A stretch of DNA of 64,000 nt from OCS155 cluster bacterium AG-422-J23 (GCA_003213625.1 QCMT01000001.1:256001-320000); one strand, 5' to 3'. Positions 46,900-55,404 are shown, numbered from the stretch's first letter. Numbers and translations: made by a program. Notes: generated by a model from the letters alone, not told the origin.

Positions 46900-46908
46900 T
46901 AAAAAATG

Positions 46909-47433
46909 TTATGAGTACGCGTCTATATTTACCAATTTAACACTTCTGTAAGTATCGCTATCGTCTTGAATAATTCTCAAATATTCAATGTCAATATTTT
47001 CTTCAAACTCAATATATATAGATTCATTTATACACTCAAAGGTCTTGGAAATGATACTTATTGGATCTTGATAATCAACTCGAGAGTAATTTTCACTTTC
47101 TATTTCGTTTGTGACCTTTAAACCACTACTCACATCAACATCTTGAATTCTTAAACGAACAAACCTATTAAATGAAGGAAGTGAGCCAAATATATATATT
47201 TCTTGAAATTTACATAACTTGTCATCTGGAGTTGTATAGGTATCAATAATTTCTATTTCTAATTCACGAATATTATAAATATTTAAATTAACTTTCGTCT
47301 CATTGTATTTTTCCAACTCATAAACTCCAAGTTGAACACGTTCTGACTGTTGTGGCCTAATGAATAAAAATGTGTACAAGAGAAAAAAGATATAAACATA
47401 AAAAAGAATGTACTTAGGGGGTTTGTATTTCAC
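46909..47433 (-). CDS. Hypothetical single-pass membrane protein
   Basis: 174 residues, no family recognised. One N-terminal transmembrane helix (about 8-26, tyrosine- and phenylalanine-rich) and an extracytoplasmic beta-rich domain. IEIIDTYTTPDDKLCKF and SIISKTFECINESIYIEFEE each carry a cysteine, which could pair. The start overlaps the stop of the 86-residue gene by one base, so the two are coupled. Confidence 0.65.
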   Translation of the reverse strand: MKYKPPKYILFYVYIFFLLYTFLFIRPQQSERVQLGVYELEKYNETKVNLNIYNIRELEIEIIDTYTTPDDKLCKFQEIYIFGSLPSFNRFVRLRIQDVDVSSGLKVTNEIESENYSRVDYQDPISIISKTFECINESIYIEFEENIDIEYLRIIQDDSDTYRSVKLVNIDAYS

Positions 47434-47693
47434 TAAATACCTAAGACAGCACCAAATGGACCAATTACAGTACCTACAATTGCACCGTAAAGGAATCCAT
47501 ATATAAGTCCTTTTCTTAGATATTTGATAGTTTCAATTTTGAATAGTTCTTCACCAAATTCAGATATTTTAAATGTTCTTCGATATTTATCATTAAATAT
47601 ATGTTTCATGACAGGATACAAATAGAAAAGTGCGCCAACACCTATACCTGACAGGAATCCCTGAGCAATTCTTTCTGAAACTATTGTCAACAT
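47433..47693 (-). CDS. Hypothetical small glycine-rich membrane protein
   Basis: 86 residues, no family recognised. Two hydrophobic glycine-rich segments (about 10-27, GFLSGIGVGALFYLYPV, and 64-85, GLIYGFLYGAIVGTVIGPFG) flank a charged amphipathic middle. Such paired Gly-zipper helices are typical of small membrane oligomers. Upstream partner of the 174-residue gene. A TAGATT box lies 7 nt before the ATG. Confidence 0.65.
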   Translation of the reverse strand: MLTIVSERIAQGFLSGIGVGALFYLYPVMKHIFNDKYRRTFKISEFGEELFKIETIKYLRKGLIYGFLYGAIVGTVIGPFGAVLGI

Positions 47694-47700
47694 TATTAAA

Positions 47701-47706
47701 AATCTA
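47701..47706 (-). promoter_or_regulatory. -10 box TAGATT for the 86-residue membrane protein gene
   Basis: TAGATT on the minus strand, 7 nt before the ATG at 47693. It falls in the 56-base gap to the divergent TauE/SafE gene. Fits the leaderless pattern of the window but deviates from TATAAT at two positions. Confidence 0.4.
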
Positions 47707-47749
47707 GTTGTATTATCAAATAAACAAGAACGATTTCAAAAATTTTTTT

Positions 47750-48496
47750 ATGGACATTACTCAAGACACTGATACGGTATATTTATTTCTCTTTGGGGTT
47801 TCAATTCTTGCTTCGTTTATAGACTCAATCGCAGGCGGGGGTGGGCTATTAACTACACCATCTATGTTGTTGGTAGGAATAAATCCATTGACTGTGTTGG
47901 GTACAAATAAATTTCAATCCTCATTTAGTACCTTTACATCATCAAGAAATTACTACGTTAATGGATACCTAACAGATATAAATAAAAATAAATATTTTAT
48001 ATTGTCTTTTATTGGATCATCAGCTGGAACGTTAATGGTTAGTAGGCTTTCAGATGACATATTAAGAACATTGATTCCAAGCCTATTAATATCAGTTGCT
48101 ATATTTTTTGTCCTTAATAGAAAGGTCAAAACAGACTTAAGTAATTATATAGTTTTATTAACACCATTAATTTTTCTAATTGGTTTTTATGATGGTTTTT
48201 TTGGTCCGGGAACAGGCTCATTTTTTGTAATGTTATTTCTAGTTTTTAAAAATCAAACTTTACTTGAATCAACAGCGACCTCGAAATTATTGAACTTTGC
48301 TTCTAACTTTGCAGCATTTATCATTTTTGCGGTTCAAGGTTACGTGATCTGGGAACTTGGATTAATCATGGCCGTAGGTGGAATAAGTGGTGCTTATTTA
48401 GGTTCGAAATCTGCAATAAAGATTGGTGATAAATTAATTAGACCGATACTTGTTGTTGTGTCAATATTGTTATCTCTTAGAATCTTAACTAGCTAG
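47750..48496 (+). CDS. TauE/SafE family sulfite/anion exporter
   Basis: About 248 residues from the ATG at 47750; a TTG at 47708 in the same frame adds 14 polar residues and is less likely. Eight or so transmembrane helices. The family glycine-rich motif DSIAGGGGLLTTPSML near 24-39 and its second copy GFYDGFFGPGTGSFFVML near 144-161 are clear. Members export sulfite, sulfoacetate or related organic anions; the substrate here is not indicated by neighbours. Its 3' end overlaps the convergent LLM gene by 12 bases. Confidence 0.88.
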   Translation: MDITQDTDTVYLFLFGVSILASFIDSIAGGGGLLTTPSMLLVGINPLTVLGTNKFQSSFSTFTSSRNYYVNGYLTDINKNKYFILSFIGSSAGTLMVSRLSDDILRTLIPSLLISVAIFFVLNRKVKTDLSNYIVLLTPLIFLIGFYDGFFGPGTGSFFVMLFLVFKNQTLLESTATSKLLNFASNFAAFIIFAVQGYVIWELGLIMAVGGISGAYLGSKSAIKIGDKLIRPILVVVSILLSLRILTS

Positions 48497-49432
48497 TTCC
48501 ACAGCTTTTCTAATAACTTCGATATCGTTCTCTCTTTTATATTTATCTAGATCAAGCAGCTGTAGATACACAGATTGAATACCAGCATCCTTCCACATAC
48601 CAATTGTTTCAGCAATTTCTTCAGGAGTTCCGTAAAGATAACTTCTATCTTTCCAGTTTTTAGCAATTTCATCTTTAGGCTGAATGAGAGATTTTGCTGC
48701 ATCGACTAAAGATTGATCAACTTCGTCTTTTGTAAATCCAACAACAGGTGGACAGGCAGTCGAGACTTCAAGTTTTTCTATATCCCTATTATTTTGACGA
48801 GCCACATCATAGAAAAGTGCAATACTATTTTTTAATACATCTTCAGGTCCTGCGTAAATATTAAATTCATCAGCATATTTACCAGCAAGAGTTGGGGTCT
48901 TCTTCTTTCCACCGCCTCCAATAATTATTGGTACTTCGCCTTTAGCGCTTGGAAGTATTGGAACACTGTCTAGTTGAAAATATTTACCATCCATCCCATT
49001 GTTTTCTCCATACATTCCTTGCGTTAAGTACTCAAGTGCCTCATCTAACATTTCAAACCTCGTTTTAAGATCGGGAAAATTGATACCAAATACTTCGTGT
49101 TCAATTTCTAACCAACCAGTACCAACTCCCAATCTAAATCTATTTTTTGCCATTTCATTAATAGTCGTTGCCATTTTAAGAAGAACACTTGGGTGTCTAA
49201 AGGTAATTGGAGATACTAAAACTGAATATATCATTGACTCTGTATCGCGTACTAAGCCAGCTATTGCGGTTAATAAATCTAAAGCTGGTGCTGGTTCATC
49301 TTTATCTTTTCGTTGCTTACCCACGATGTAATGATCTGGTAATCCGATACGTTCTATGTTATTACTTTCGCACCATGTTGATAAATCCAGTAATGTTTGA
49401 TAACTACCTCTTGCCTGTAAGTAAATCTTCAT
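48485..49432 (-). CDS. LLM-class F420-dependent oxidoreductase
   Basis: About 315 residues, luciferase-like fold. NNIERIGLPDHYIVG near 24-38, ITFRHPSVLLKMATTINEMAKNRFRLGVGTGW near 78-109 and VPIIIGGGGKKKTPTLAGKYADEFNIY near 167-193 are typical of F420-type enzymes. The start is taken as ATG at 49432 because a TAACAT -10 box lies exactly 6 nt upstream of it; a second ATG two codons earlier would leave no room for that promoter. Substrate unknown. Divergent from the PanB-like operon. Confidence 0.9.
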   Translation of the reverse strand: MKIYLQARGSYQTLLDLSTWCESNNIERIGLPDHYIVGKQRKDKDEPAPALDLLTAIAGLVRDTESMIYSVLVSPITFRHPSVLLKMATTINEMAKNRFRLGVGTGWLEIEHEVFGINFPDLKTRFEMLDEALEYLTQGMYGENNGMDGKYFQLDSVPILPSAKGEVPIIIGGGGKKKTPTLAGKYADEFNIYAGPEDVLKNSIALFYDVARQNNRDIEKLEVSTACPPVVGFTKDEVDQSLVDAAKSLIQPKDEIAKNWKDRSYLYGTPEEIAETIGMWKDAGIQSVYLQLLDLDKYKRENDIEVIRKAVELAS

Positions 49433-49438
49433 ACACAT

Positions 49439-49444
49439 ATGTTA
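49439..49444 (-). promoter_or_regulatory. -10 box TAACAT, leaderless spacing, for the LLM gene
   Basis: TAACAT on the minus strand with 6 nt to the ATG at 49432. It decides between two in-frame ATGs in favour of the downstream one, because the upstream ATG is only one base away from this box. Confidence 0.5.
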
Positions 49445-49491
49445 TCACTATGATTTACGTTTAAAATTTGAACCTCAAGATAGCTTGAATC

Positions 49492-49497
49492 TACAAT
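49492..49497 (+). promoter_or_regulatory. -10 box TACAAT, leaderless spacing, for the PanB-like operon
   Basis: TACAAT with exactly 6 nt (gtagct) before the ATG at 49504. No ribosome binding site fits in this gap, so a leaderless transcript is expected. No obvious -35. Confidence 0.55.
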
Positions 49498-49503
49498 GTA
49501 GCT

Positions 49504-50334
49504 ATGAAAAGAATTTACACCTATGGTCATGAGCAAGTCCAAAGAAATATAACCATTGGGGACATCATAGAAAATAAAAAGAATGGTATAAAAATGACAC
49601 AGGTGACTGCACAAAATAAAGAAGAAGCAGAAATTCTTTCTGACCAGAATATTGACATGATTATCACTGGTAGTGATGCATATGAGGATGTAAGAAGTGG
49701 TGCTCCAAATACATTTATTACAGCAGCTTTATTTGCAGGAAGATTCATAACAAAAGACGATATATTAAAAGGCGCAATTGAAGTAGCAATGAAAGGTGCT
49801 GATTCAGTATTAACACCACGTAGTCCAGAAATAGTTGAAATGTTAGCAAATGAAGGTATGCATGTACAAGGGCATGTAGGTATGGTTCCATCAAACGCTA
49901 CAAAATTTGGTGGGATAAGAACTGTTGGGAAAACAGTAGATGAAGCACTTGGAATACTAAAAGATTTAAAAGATCTTGAGAATGCAGGAGCATTTGGAGC
50001 TGAAGTCGAATGTGTTGCAGATGACGCATTGATTGAAATTAGTAAACACACAGATCTTGTATTAAATTCACTCGGAGCAGGTTCTGGTGGTGATGTTATA
50101 TTTTTATTCTTTGAAGATATTGTTGGTGAAACAAAAAATATAAAAATGCCTAGACACGCAAAATCATGGGGTGATGGTAATAAAATTTTAGATAAATTAA
50201 ATCAAGAAAGAAGTAAAGCAATTAATGCATTTAAAACTGATGTACAGAATAGTAACTATCCAAATTCTGAACACACTATATCTATGGATGATGGTGAATT
50301 AGATAAGTTAATTAATGAGCTAAATAAAGAATGA
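49504..50334 (+). CDS. PanB-like protein with degenerate active site
   Basis: 276 residues with the ketopantoate hydroxymethyltransferase (PEP-mutase superfamily) fold. Clear PanB marks are SGAPN near 65-69, GHVGMVPS at 123-130, NAGAFGAEVECVA at 160-172 with the Glu kept (E169), and LGAGSGGDV at 190-198. But the metal-binding Asp of GDS, the Asp of the ADLPF strand (here TAALFA) and the Lys of VKIEGG (here VLTPRS) are absent, and about 20 residues after the first metal site are missing. Ketopantoate synthesis is therefore unlikely and another aldol-type or non-catalytic role is inferred. It heads a four-gene operon (overlap ATGA with the next small gene). Confidence 0.78.
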   Translation: MKRIYTYGHEQVQRNITIGDIIENKKNGIKMTQVTAQNKEEAEILSDQNIDMIITGSDAYEDVRSGAPNTFITAALFAGRFITKDDILKGAIEVAMKGADSVLTPRSPEIVEMLANEGMHVQGHVGMVPSNATKFGGIRTVGKTVDEALGILKDLKDLENAGAFGAEVECVADDALIEISKHTDLVLNSLGAGSGGDVIFLFFEDIVGETKNIKMPRHAKSWGDGNKILDKLNQERSKAINAFKTDVQNSNYPNSEHTISMDDGELDKLINELNKE

Positions 50335-50468
50335 GCACAATAATAAAAAGATTTTTTCTATTATTTGGTTTTCACAAATCATATGGAAGACTTTGGGTTT
50401 CAAAACGATTTGAGAAAATAATATGGGGATCATTTATTGTCTTAGCATTTTATAGACACTTTAACTAA
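50331..50468 (+). CDS. Small membrane peptide, 45 residues
   Basis: Short reading frame ATG at 50331 to TAA at 50466-50468, giving MSTIIKRFFLLFGFHKSYG as its first 19 residues. It has a basic, aromatic-rich N-terminal half and one hydrophobic stretch (about 31-41, IIWGSFIVLAF). Its ATG overlaps the PanB-like stop (ATGA) and its stop overlaps the next ATG (TAATG), filling the space between two genes exactly. That exact fit on both ends argues that it is translated. No family is recognised. Confidence 0.62.
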   Translation: MSTIIKRFFLLFGFHKSYGRLWVSKRFEKIIWGSFIVLAFYRHFN

Positions 50469-51997
50469 TGTCTAATATCGTAGTTTCTCCACATTATCTT
50501 TCAACTAATGCTGGAATAGAAATTCTTCAAAATGGTGGGAACGCTATTGATGCAGCAATCGGCACCAATATTGTGCAAGGAGTCGTAGCCCCAGAGACTT
50601 GTGGAATAGGTGGTGATTTATTTTCACTAATTTGGATTAATGGTGAGAGCACTCCTTATTGTTTAGATTCTTCAGGATATGCTGGTTCAAATGTAGATAT
50701 TTCACAATTATCTACATTTGAAAGTATTCCTTTAGATCACCCAATGTCGGTAACTGTTCCAGGAGCTGTTAAAGGCTGGTTTAATATGCATGATCGATTT
50801 GGGAAATTAAGTATTGATGATATTTTTAGTCATGCAATTAAGATATGCGATGAAGGTTTCAAAGTTTCAACTGAACTACATCATTCTCTTTTAATTCATA
50901 AAGAAACATTAAATAAACAGGAATCGGGTTCCGAATTATTTCCTGATGGTGAGTCACCAGAAATTGGAGCAATTATTAAAAGAAGCTTACTTGGTAAAAC
51001 TTTAAAACGTTTAAGTATCGATGGTCCTGAATATTTTTATACAGGATCAGTTGCGAAGAAAATTTCAGAAACGCTTAATCATGTACTTACTGAAGACGAT
51101 TTGAGATCTTTTGAATCAAAGTGGATTGAACCTTTATCAATAGATGTGTACGGCAAAACAGGCTGGGTTACTCCTCCTCATACACAAAGTTATCTAACAC
51201 TTGGAACATTAAAAATTTATGAGCTCCTAGATGATGGTTCAGATAATATTGACTTTCATACACTTGTTGAGTCATATAGAGCAATTGCATCTGAGCGAGA
51301 TGATCTTACGTATGATTATGGTGAAAACATAGACCAATTTAATGGACTTAATCTTGGATATCTTAAAACTCTTTCAAATCTGATTAATAAAGATACAACC
51401 TCAGTATTTGGTCAACCAAAAGAACTAGGTGGTGGAACGGCATACATGTGCACTAAAGATAATGATGGGAATGCAGTTTCACTAATTCAATCTAATTTTC
51501 ATGGTATTGGTAGCACTATTGGTGTTGATGATTTAGGATTCTTTTTACACAATAGAGGGGCAGGATTTAATCTGATTCATAATCATCCAAACTCTTTAAA
51601 GCCGGGAAGAAAACCACTTCATACATTATCTCCAACTATGTGGAGTATAGATGGAAATCTCGATATGGTCATAGGTACAAGAGGTGGAAGGTATCAACCA
51701 CAACTATTAAGCCATTTTATTTTAAAAATACTTAAGAATGAAAATTTAGAACATGCAATGACGTCTCCTAGATGGAATATTGATGAATTCGGAAAAGAAT
51801 CAGTATCTGAAATAAATATTGAACCTGGGATAGATGAAAAAATTATTAATGAATTAATTAAGAAAGGTCATAAAGTGAATCAACTTAACGATTTACAAAA
51901 TAGCTATGGACCTATATCAGCAATTGTAAATACTGCAGATAGTTGGAAAGCTTTACACGACATTAGAGTTGATACAGCAAGTTCTATAATTGAATAG
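50468..51997 (+). CDS. Gamma-glutamyltransferase family protein
   Basis: 509 residues of the Ntn-hydrolase GGT family. The N-terminal half contains NAGIEILQNGGNAIDAAI near 13-30 and GIGGDLFSLIWING near 47-60. The self-cleaved nucleophile fits Thr in GGGTAYMCTKDNDGNAVS near 330-347; homologues of the YwrD-like subgroup have similar wording. The C-terminus includes RKPLHTLSPTMW and GTRGGRYQPQLLSHFIL. No signal peptide, so it is probably cytoplasmic. Substrate may not be glutathione; actinobacteria rarely use it. Third gene of the operon, directly behind the 45-residue peptide. Confidence 0.88.
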   Translation: MSNIVVSPHYLSTNAGIEILQNGGNAIDAAIGTNIVQGVVAPETCGIGGDLFSLIWINGESTPYCLDSSGYAGSNVDISQLSTFESIPLDHPMSVTVPGAVKGWFNMHDRFGKLSIDDIFSHAIKICDEGFKVSTELHHSLLIHKETLNKQESGSELFPDGESPEIGAIIKRSLLGKTLKRLSIDGPEYFYTGSVAKKISETLNHVLTEDDLRSFESKWIEPLSIDVYGKTGWVTPPHTQSYLTLGTLKIYELLDDGSDNIDFHTLVESYRAIASERDDLTYDYGENIDQFNGLNLGYLKTLSNLINKDTTSVFGQPKELGGGTAYMCTKDNDGNAVSLIQSNFHGIGSTIGVDDLGFFLHNRGAGFNLIHNHPNSLKPGRKPLHTLSPTMWSIDGNLDMVIGTRGGRYQPQLLSHFILKILKNENLEHAMTSPRWNIDEFGKESVSEINIEPGIDEKIINELIKKGHKVNQLNDLQNSYGPISAIVNTADSWKALHDIRVDTASSIIE

Positions 51998-52013
51998 ATA
52001 AAAAAGGAGAAAA

Positions 52014-52388
52014 ATGCAATTACATAATAACAGTGGAAACATAACAGTAATTATTGATGTGTCATTCGATGACAGAGACATGTTTACAGATTTCATATTG
52101 AATGAACAATGCCAGTTTATTGATAGTGTCGATCCTGAAGGATTGATTAAGTTTGAATGGTTCCTTGATAAAGATTCCAACACAGGAACTTTAGTCGAGG
52201 TTTTTGAGAAATCAGAAAATTTTCAAGCGTTAGCTGGAAAAGTAATGGGAACACCTGTCAATTTAAAATTTCGAGAGATAGCAAATATAGAAAAAATGAC
52301 AGTTCTTGGTGATGTATCAGATGAGTTAATGGAAAATCTTGCACCCATGAATCCAATATCTAAAAGATATCAAGGTGGGCTTAGCTAA
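52014..52388 (+). CDS. ABM-like small protein
   Basis: 124 residues. Antibiotic biosynthesis monooxygenase-like fold is suggested by FEWFLDKDSNTGTLVEVFEKSENFQALAGKV near 48-78 and KMTVLGDVSDELMENLAPMNP near 94-114, the usual order of strand, helix and D-x-S-x-E-L tail in cofactor-free ABM proteins. No catalytic residue can be pointed at with certainty. A good Shine-Dalgarno AAGGAG lies at 52004-52009, unlike the leaderless first gene. Last of the PanB-like operon, followed by a terminator hairpin. Confidence 0.72.
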   Translation: MQLHNNSGNITVIIDVSFDDRDMFTDFILNEQCQFIDSVDPEGLIKFEWFLDKDSNTGTLVEVFEKSENFQALAGKVMGTPVNLKFREIANIEKMTVLGDVSDELMENLAPMNPISKRYQGGLS

Positions 52389-52407
52389 AAATATAGTCTC
52401 AGTACGT

Positions 52408-52439
52408 AAAAAAGAGTCCAGTTTCCTGAACTCTTTTTT
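52408..52439. terminator. Bidirectional terminator hairpin
   Basis: Stem AAAAAAGAGTCCAG (52408-52421) and CTGAACTCTTTTTT (52426-52439), one mismatched pair, loop of about 4. Flanking A run on the left and T run on the right let it end both the plus-strand operon (ABM-like gene) and the minus-strand gene at 52512. A second small hairpin AGGTAA...TTACCT (52441-52460) follows. Confidence 0.82.
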
Positions 52440-52511
52440 GAGGTAACAGGCTTATTACCTAATTAAATAATACACTTTAAATATATCAACCGTGATTTAA
52501 ATTTTAAAAAA

Positions 52512-53717
52512 TTAGATTAATGATTTATATGCTTCATCAATTAGGCTTTGTCCCCTTTCACTAATTAAATATTCACCACCTAATTTATTTACAATATAAC
52601 CAAAAGCTAAATTACAATCAGGATCAGCAAATGTTGCGCTACTTCCACCAAATCCAACATGACCAAACGCATTATTACCAATTAAAAAAGATCCCCCTTC
52701 GCCTTCAAATTTTCCTCTATTGTCCATATTTAACATAAATCCTTCAGAAAAGTTTGTTGGAAGTAAAAGCATACTATCTATATTTGATCTAATATTTGAT
52801 TGACTTAAACGCTTAACGCCTTCTTTAGAAAGAATACTTTCATTGTTTTGTGCTAGTGGTTTCATCATTTCAGCTAGTGACCGTGCATTTGTAATACCTC
52901 CAACTCCCCCTAATTCAGACCTATAAGTGTCTGATGAGTTGTAGTCATAACCACCGGTATTTGTAAGTGATAATCTCTGCATAGATGATAGGTCATTTCT
53001 AAATGCATCGGCAAATGCGCTGGGTTTATCTGATGGACTAGATGTGAAAGGAGTAACTTTAGCAACTCTGAGATCCTCTCTCTCAGGTAAACCAATCCAG
53101 TACTCAAGATTTAATGGATCACTAATTTCTTCTTTGAAAAATTGCCCTAAAGATTTACTAGAAATTCTTCTAATTATTTCTCCTATTAACCATCCTGTTG
53201 TCATCATGTGATAGCCTGTTTGCTCTCCCGGTGTCCAAAAAGGTTCTTCATTTTCCAATAAATTAACTACGTAGTCCCAATCTAAAAAGCCACCATCTTT
53301 TACCCTCGTTTTTACAGCTGGTAACCCGGCAGAATGATTCATTATCATCTCTACTGTTGTGTCTTCTTTTCCATTCTTGCCATATTCAGGCCAATACTTT
53401 GTTACTTTTTCTTCAACATTAAGAAGTCCTTTATCAATTAAAATATGAGCACATAAAGCAACAGCAGCTTTTGTGCATGAAAACGCAACAGCTAATGTTT
53501 TTTCATTCCACTCTTCGTTCTTCTGGTTTGTTGTATGACCTGTAAATATATCTACAGTAACTTCCCCATCAGCAATAACACATAATGAAGAACCTATTTC
53601 GGAATATTTATCAAAATTTTCAGCAAATATTTCAGCTACATTTTGGAAATCATCATGGCATATTCCCTTGATAGGTACTGTAGATTGATACTCAGTCTCA
53701 ACAATATTTTGACTCAT
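52512..53717 (-). CDS. Serine hydrolase, beta-lactamase family (class C/EstB-like)
   Basis: 401 residues. Ser-x-x-Lys catalytic motif FSCTKAAV near 89-96, the Tyr of the second motif fits TGYHMMTTGW near 169-178, and the third motif is HVGFGGSS near 357-364. KYWPEYGKNGKEDTTVEMIMNHSAGLPA near 124-152 is a typical core. Such enzymes include esterases and penicillin-binding-like peptidases. No signal peptide, so cytoplasmic esterase is more likely. Five bases follow the DUF4349 gene. Confidence 0.9.
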   Translation of the reverse strand: MSQNIVETEYQSTVPIKGICHDDFQNVAEIFAENFDKYSEIGSSLCVIADGEVTVDIFTGHTTNQKNEEWNEKTLAVAFSCTKAAVALCAHILIDKGLLNVEEKVTKYWPEYGKNGKEDTTVEMIMNHSAGLPAVKTRVKDGGFLDWDYVVNLLENEEPFWTPGEQTGYHMMTTGWLIGEIIRRISSKSLGQFFKEEISDPLNLEYWIGLPEREDLRVAKVTPFTSSPSDKPSAFADAFRNDLSSMQRLSLTNTGGYDYNSSDTYRSELGGVGGITNARSLAEMMKPLAQNNESILSKEGVKRLSQSNIRSNIDSMLLLPTNFSEGFMLNMDNRGKFEGEGGSFLIGNNAFGHVGFGGSSATFADPDCNLAFGYIVNKLGGEYLISERGQSLIDEAYKSLI

Positions 53718-53722
53718 ATCAC

Positions 53723-54517
53723 TTACGTTTTTATATTATTTCTCTTATTTGAAAATTTTCTTACAGAATAAATAAATATAACTATTGGGATACCAACTAT
53801 TGAAATAGATACAAGATATCCAATTAGCGACTCTAACCAGTTCAGAGCCCTCTCAACATAATAATTCCAGGAAAATAGTGAAATTCCAGCACCCTCCCTT
53901 ATCTCTAAAGAAAGTGTTGAATAGTTTACAGACGTTTCATAAAACTCTTTTTGATCTTTTAAAATTTCAATTTCCTGATTGATATACCTCAACTGCGACT
54001 GAACCTCGAGTTTTTCGGACGTATTTAAAGCATCAGATTTTATCTTTTCAAGCTCTTGTTTTTCATTGATAAGAGCTTTGAGACGTGAATCAATATTCAA
54101 TACATAAGTTGTCACATCATTTGCATTGATACTGATATTTTTAAATTCTGATATATCTTCTAAATCACTTATAAATTTATCAAATTGTTCAGCTGGGATA
54201 TTTACGGTTAGTGTATAACTTTGTAATCCTTGATAATTAGTTGATAAATATGTATTTGATATAGATCCTTCATAATTCAAAATTAATGTTTCAAATTCAT
54301 TAATAGTATTTTGAAAATTTGACGATGATACTTCTATGGTTCCGTAGGCGGTTTTAATAATATAATCACCGGTAGACAATTCCATTGATCTAGATGTACT
54401 CATTTCCTGAATTGAATCAGATATAAATGGTTCTTGATATGCAACATCGGATATGTTCTCTTGAGATCCGCCACATGTAACAAGGAGTATGATTGGCAAA
54501 ATCAAAGATTTTTTCAT
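53723..54517 (-). CDS. DUF4349 lipoprotein
   Basis: 264 residues. Signal MKKSLILPIILLVTCGGS with Cys15 suggests a lipoprotein; Thr precedes the Cys. The DUF4349 domain spans about 45-260: a beta-rich N-terminal part (STGDYIIKTAYGTIEVSS), a long coiled coil (NEKQELEKIKSDALN to EILKDQKEFYE, about 148-192), and a final hydrophobic helix (about 225-250, IGYLVSISIVGIPIVIFIY) with a basic tail. So it has both a lipid anchor and a membrane helix. Family function is unknown. It overlaps nothing but is one base from DUF1295. Confidence 0.85.
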   Translation of the reverse strand: MKKSLILPIILLVTCGGSQENISDVAYQEPFISDSIQEMSTSRSMELSTGDYIIKTAYGTIEVSSSNFQNTINEFETLILNYEGSISNTYLSTNYQGLQSYTLTVNIPAEQFDKFISDLEDISEFKNISINANDVTTYVLNIDSRLKALINEKQELEKIKSDALNTSEKLEVQSQLRYINQEIEILKDQKEFYETSVNYSTLSLEIREGAGISLFSWNYYVERALNWLESLIGYLVSISIVGIPIVIFIYSVRKFSNKRNNIKT

Positions 54518-54518
54518 A

Positions 54519-55391
54519 TTATTTAAATAATTTCATCATAAGTACAGGAGTGTTATCTTTGTACTGTTGATACTCAGGTAAATCACCATAACGTTCGTCA
54601 GCAATACGCTCCAACATAGGAACTCCCTCTGCTTTTCTTAAAAGTAAGTAAACAAAGACTGGAGAAACTATTGCTGTAACATATTCAATTCCAGATAAAG
54701 AACTAAGCGATAATACAGCCATACCAATCCAAAGCGTGATCTCCCCAAAATAGTTTGGATGACGAGATCTTGCCCAGAGACCACTTGATATGAACTCAGT
54801 TTTTGGATCAGATGTTTCTCTGAATTTTCTTTTTTGATTATCAGCTATAACTTCAATTAAGAACCCAGTCCACCATAAAAATATTCCAATAAAGGCAACA
54901 ATATTTAATTCAGTTTCTGTCGGTGCAAGAATAGCTAGGATAGATGCACCTGCAGTGAATACAACCCATGCAGCTTGTCCCATCCAGTACTGCAAGAACC
55001 AAAAGAATTTCTTTTTAGCTTTATCAAATCGTACATCTTTACCAACTTTGTTAACTCTTCTAAAGAGGAATATTCCAAGTCTTCCAGCCCAAATAACAAC
55101 ATAAAGAAAAAGAATCGTATCAGTTGTAGTGGGATTATCAAGTGAAAAGTAAGCAATACTCGTTACTGATATGTATGTGAGACTACCCGTGAGATCGTAA
55201 AATTTTTCTGTTTTAAAAATAAAAGAAGGTAAAAAGATTAAAAACTGAATTAACACTGCAATGCTTATCAGAAATTTAAAAGAATTAAATCCAAGTATTT
55301 CTATTTCGATATTGTTTGCAGTAAAACTGTAAAGATATATTGCGACCAAAGTTAATGAAACGTTTATGATATTTCGTGTCTGTTTATTCAT
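54519..55391 (-). CDS. DUF1295 / steroid 5-alpha-reductase-like membrane protein
   Basis: 290 residues, about six to seven transmembrane helices. FWFLQYWMGQAAWVVF near 130-145 and RHPNYFGEITLWIGMAV near 206-222 (the RHPNYxGE motif) identify the DUF1295/ICMT-like family, whose members reduce or methylate lipophilic substrates. Close relatives in actinobacteria are of unknown substrate. A TATAAT box lies 8 nt before the ATG. Divergent from the cupin gene with 19 bases between start codons. Confidence 0.88.
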   Translation of the reverse strand: MNKQTRNIINVSLTLVAIYLYSFTANNIEIEILGFNSFKFLISIAVLIQFLIFLPSFIFKTEKFYDLTGSLTYISVTSIAYFSLDNPTTTDTILFLYVVIWAGRLGIFLFRRVNKVGKDVRFDKAKKKFFWFLQYWMGQAAWVVFTAGASILAILAPTETELNIVAFIGIFLWWTGFLIEVIADNQKRKFRETSDPKTEFISSGLWARSRHPNYFGEITLWIGMAVLSLSSLSGIEYVTAIVSPVFVYLLLRKAEGVPMLERIADERYGDLPEYQQYKDNTPVLMMKLFK

Positions 55392-55398
55392 ATTGAAT

Positions 55399-55404
55399 TA
55401 TTAT
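55399..55404 (+). promoter_or_regulatory. -10 box TATTAT for the cupin gene
   Basis: TATTAT then exactly 6 nt (aagcag) then ATG at 55411. It overlaps the -10 of the divergent DUF1295 gene (55400-55405) on the other strand. This start is preferred over upstream in-frame codons, which would read through the promoter. Confidence 0.6.

Noticed and set aside
49527-50051. Long antisense open frame of 174 codons opposite the PanB-like gene
   Set aside because: Ser/Ala/Phe-rich shadow of a conserved gene, no family, no promoter.
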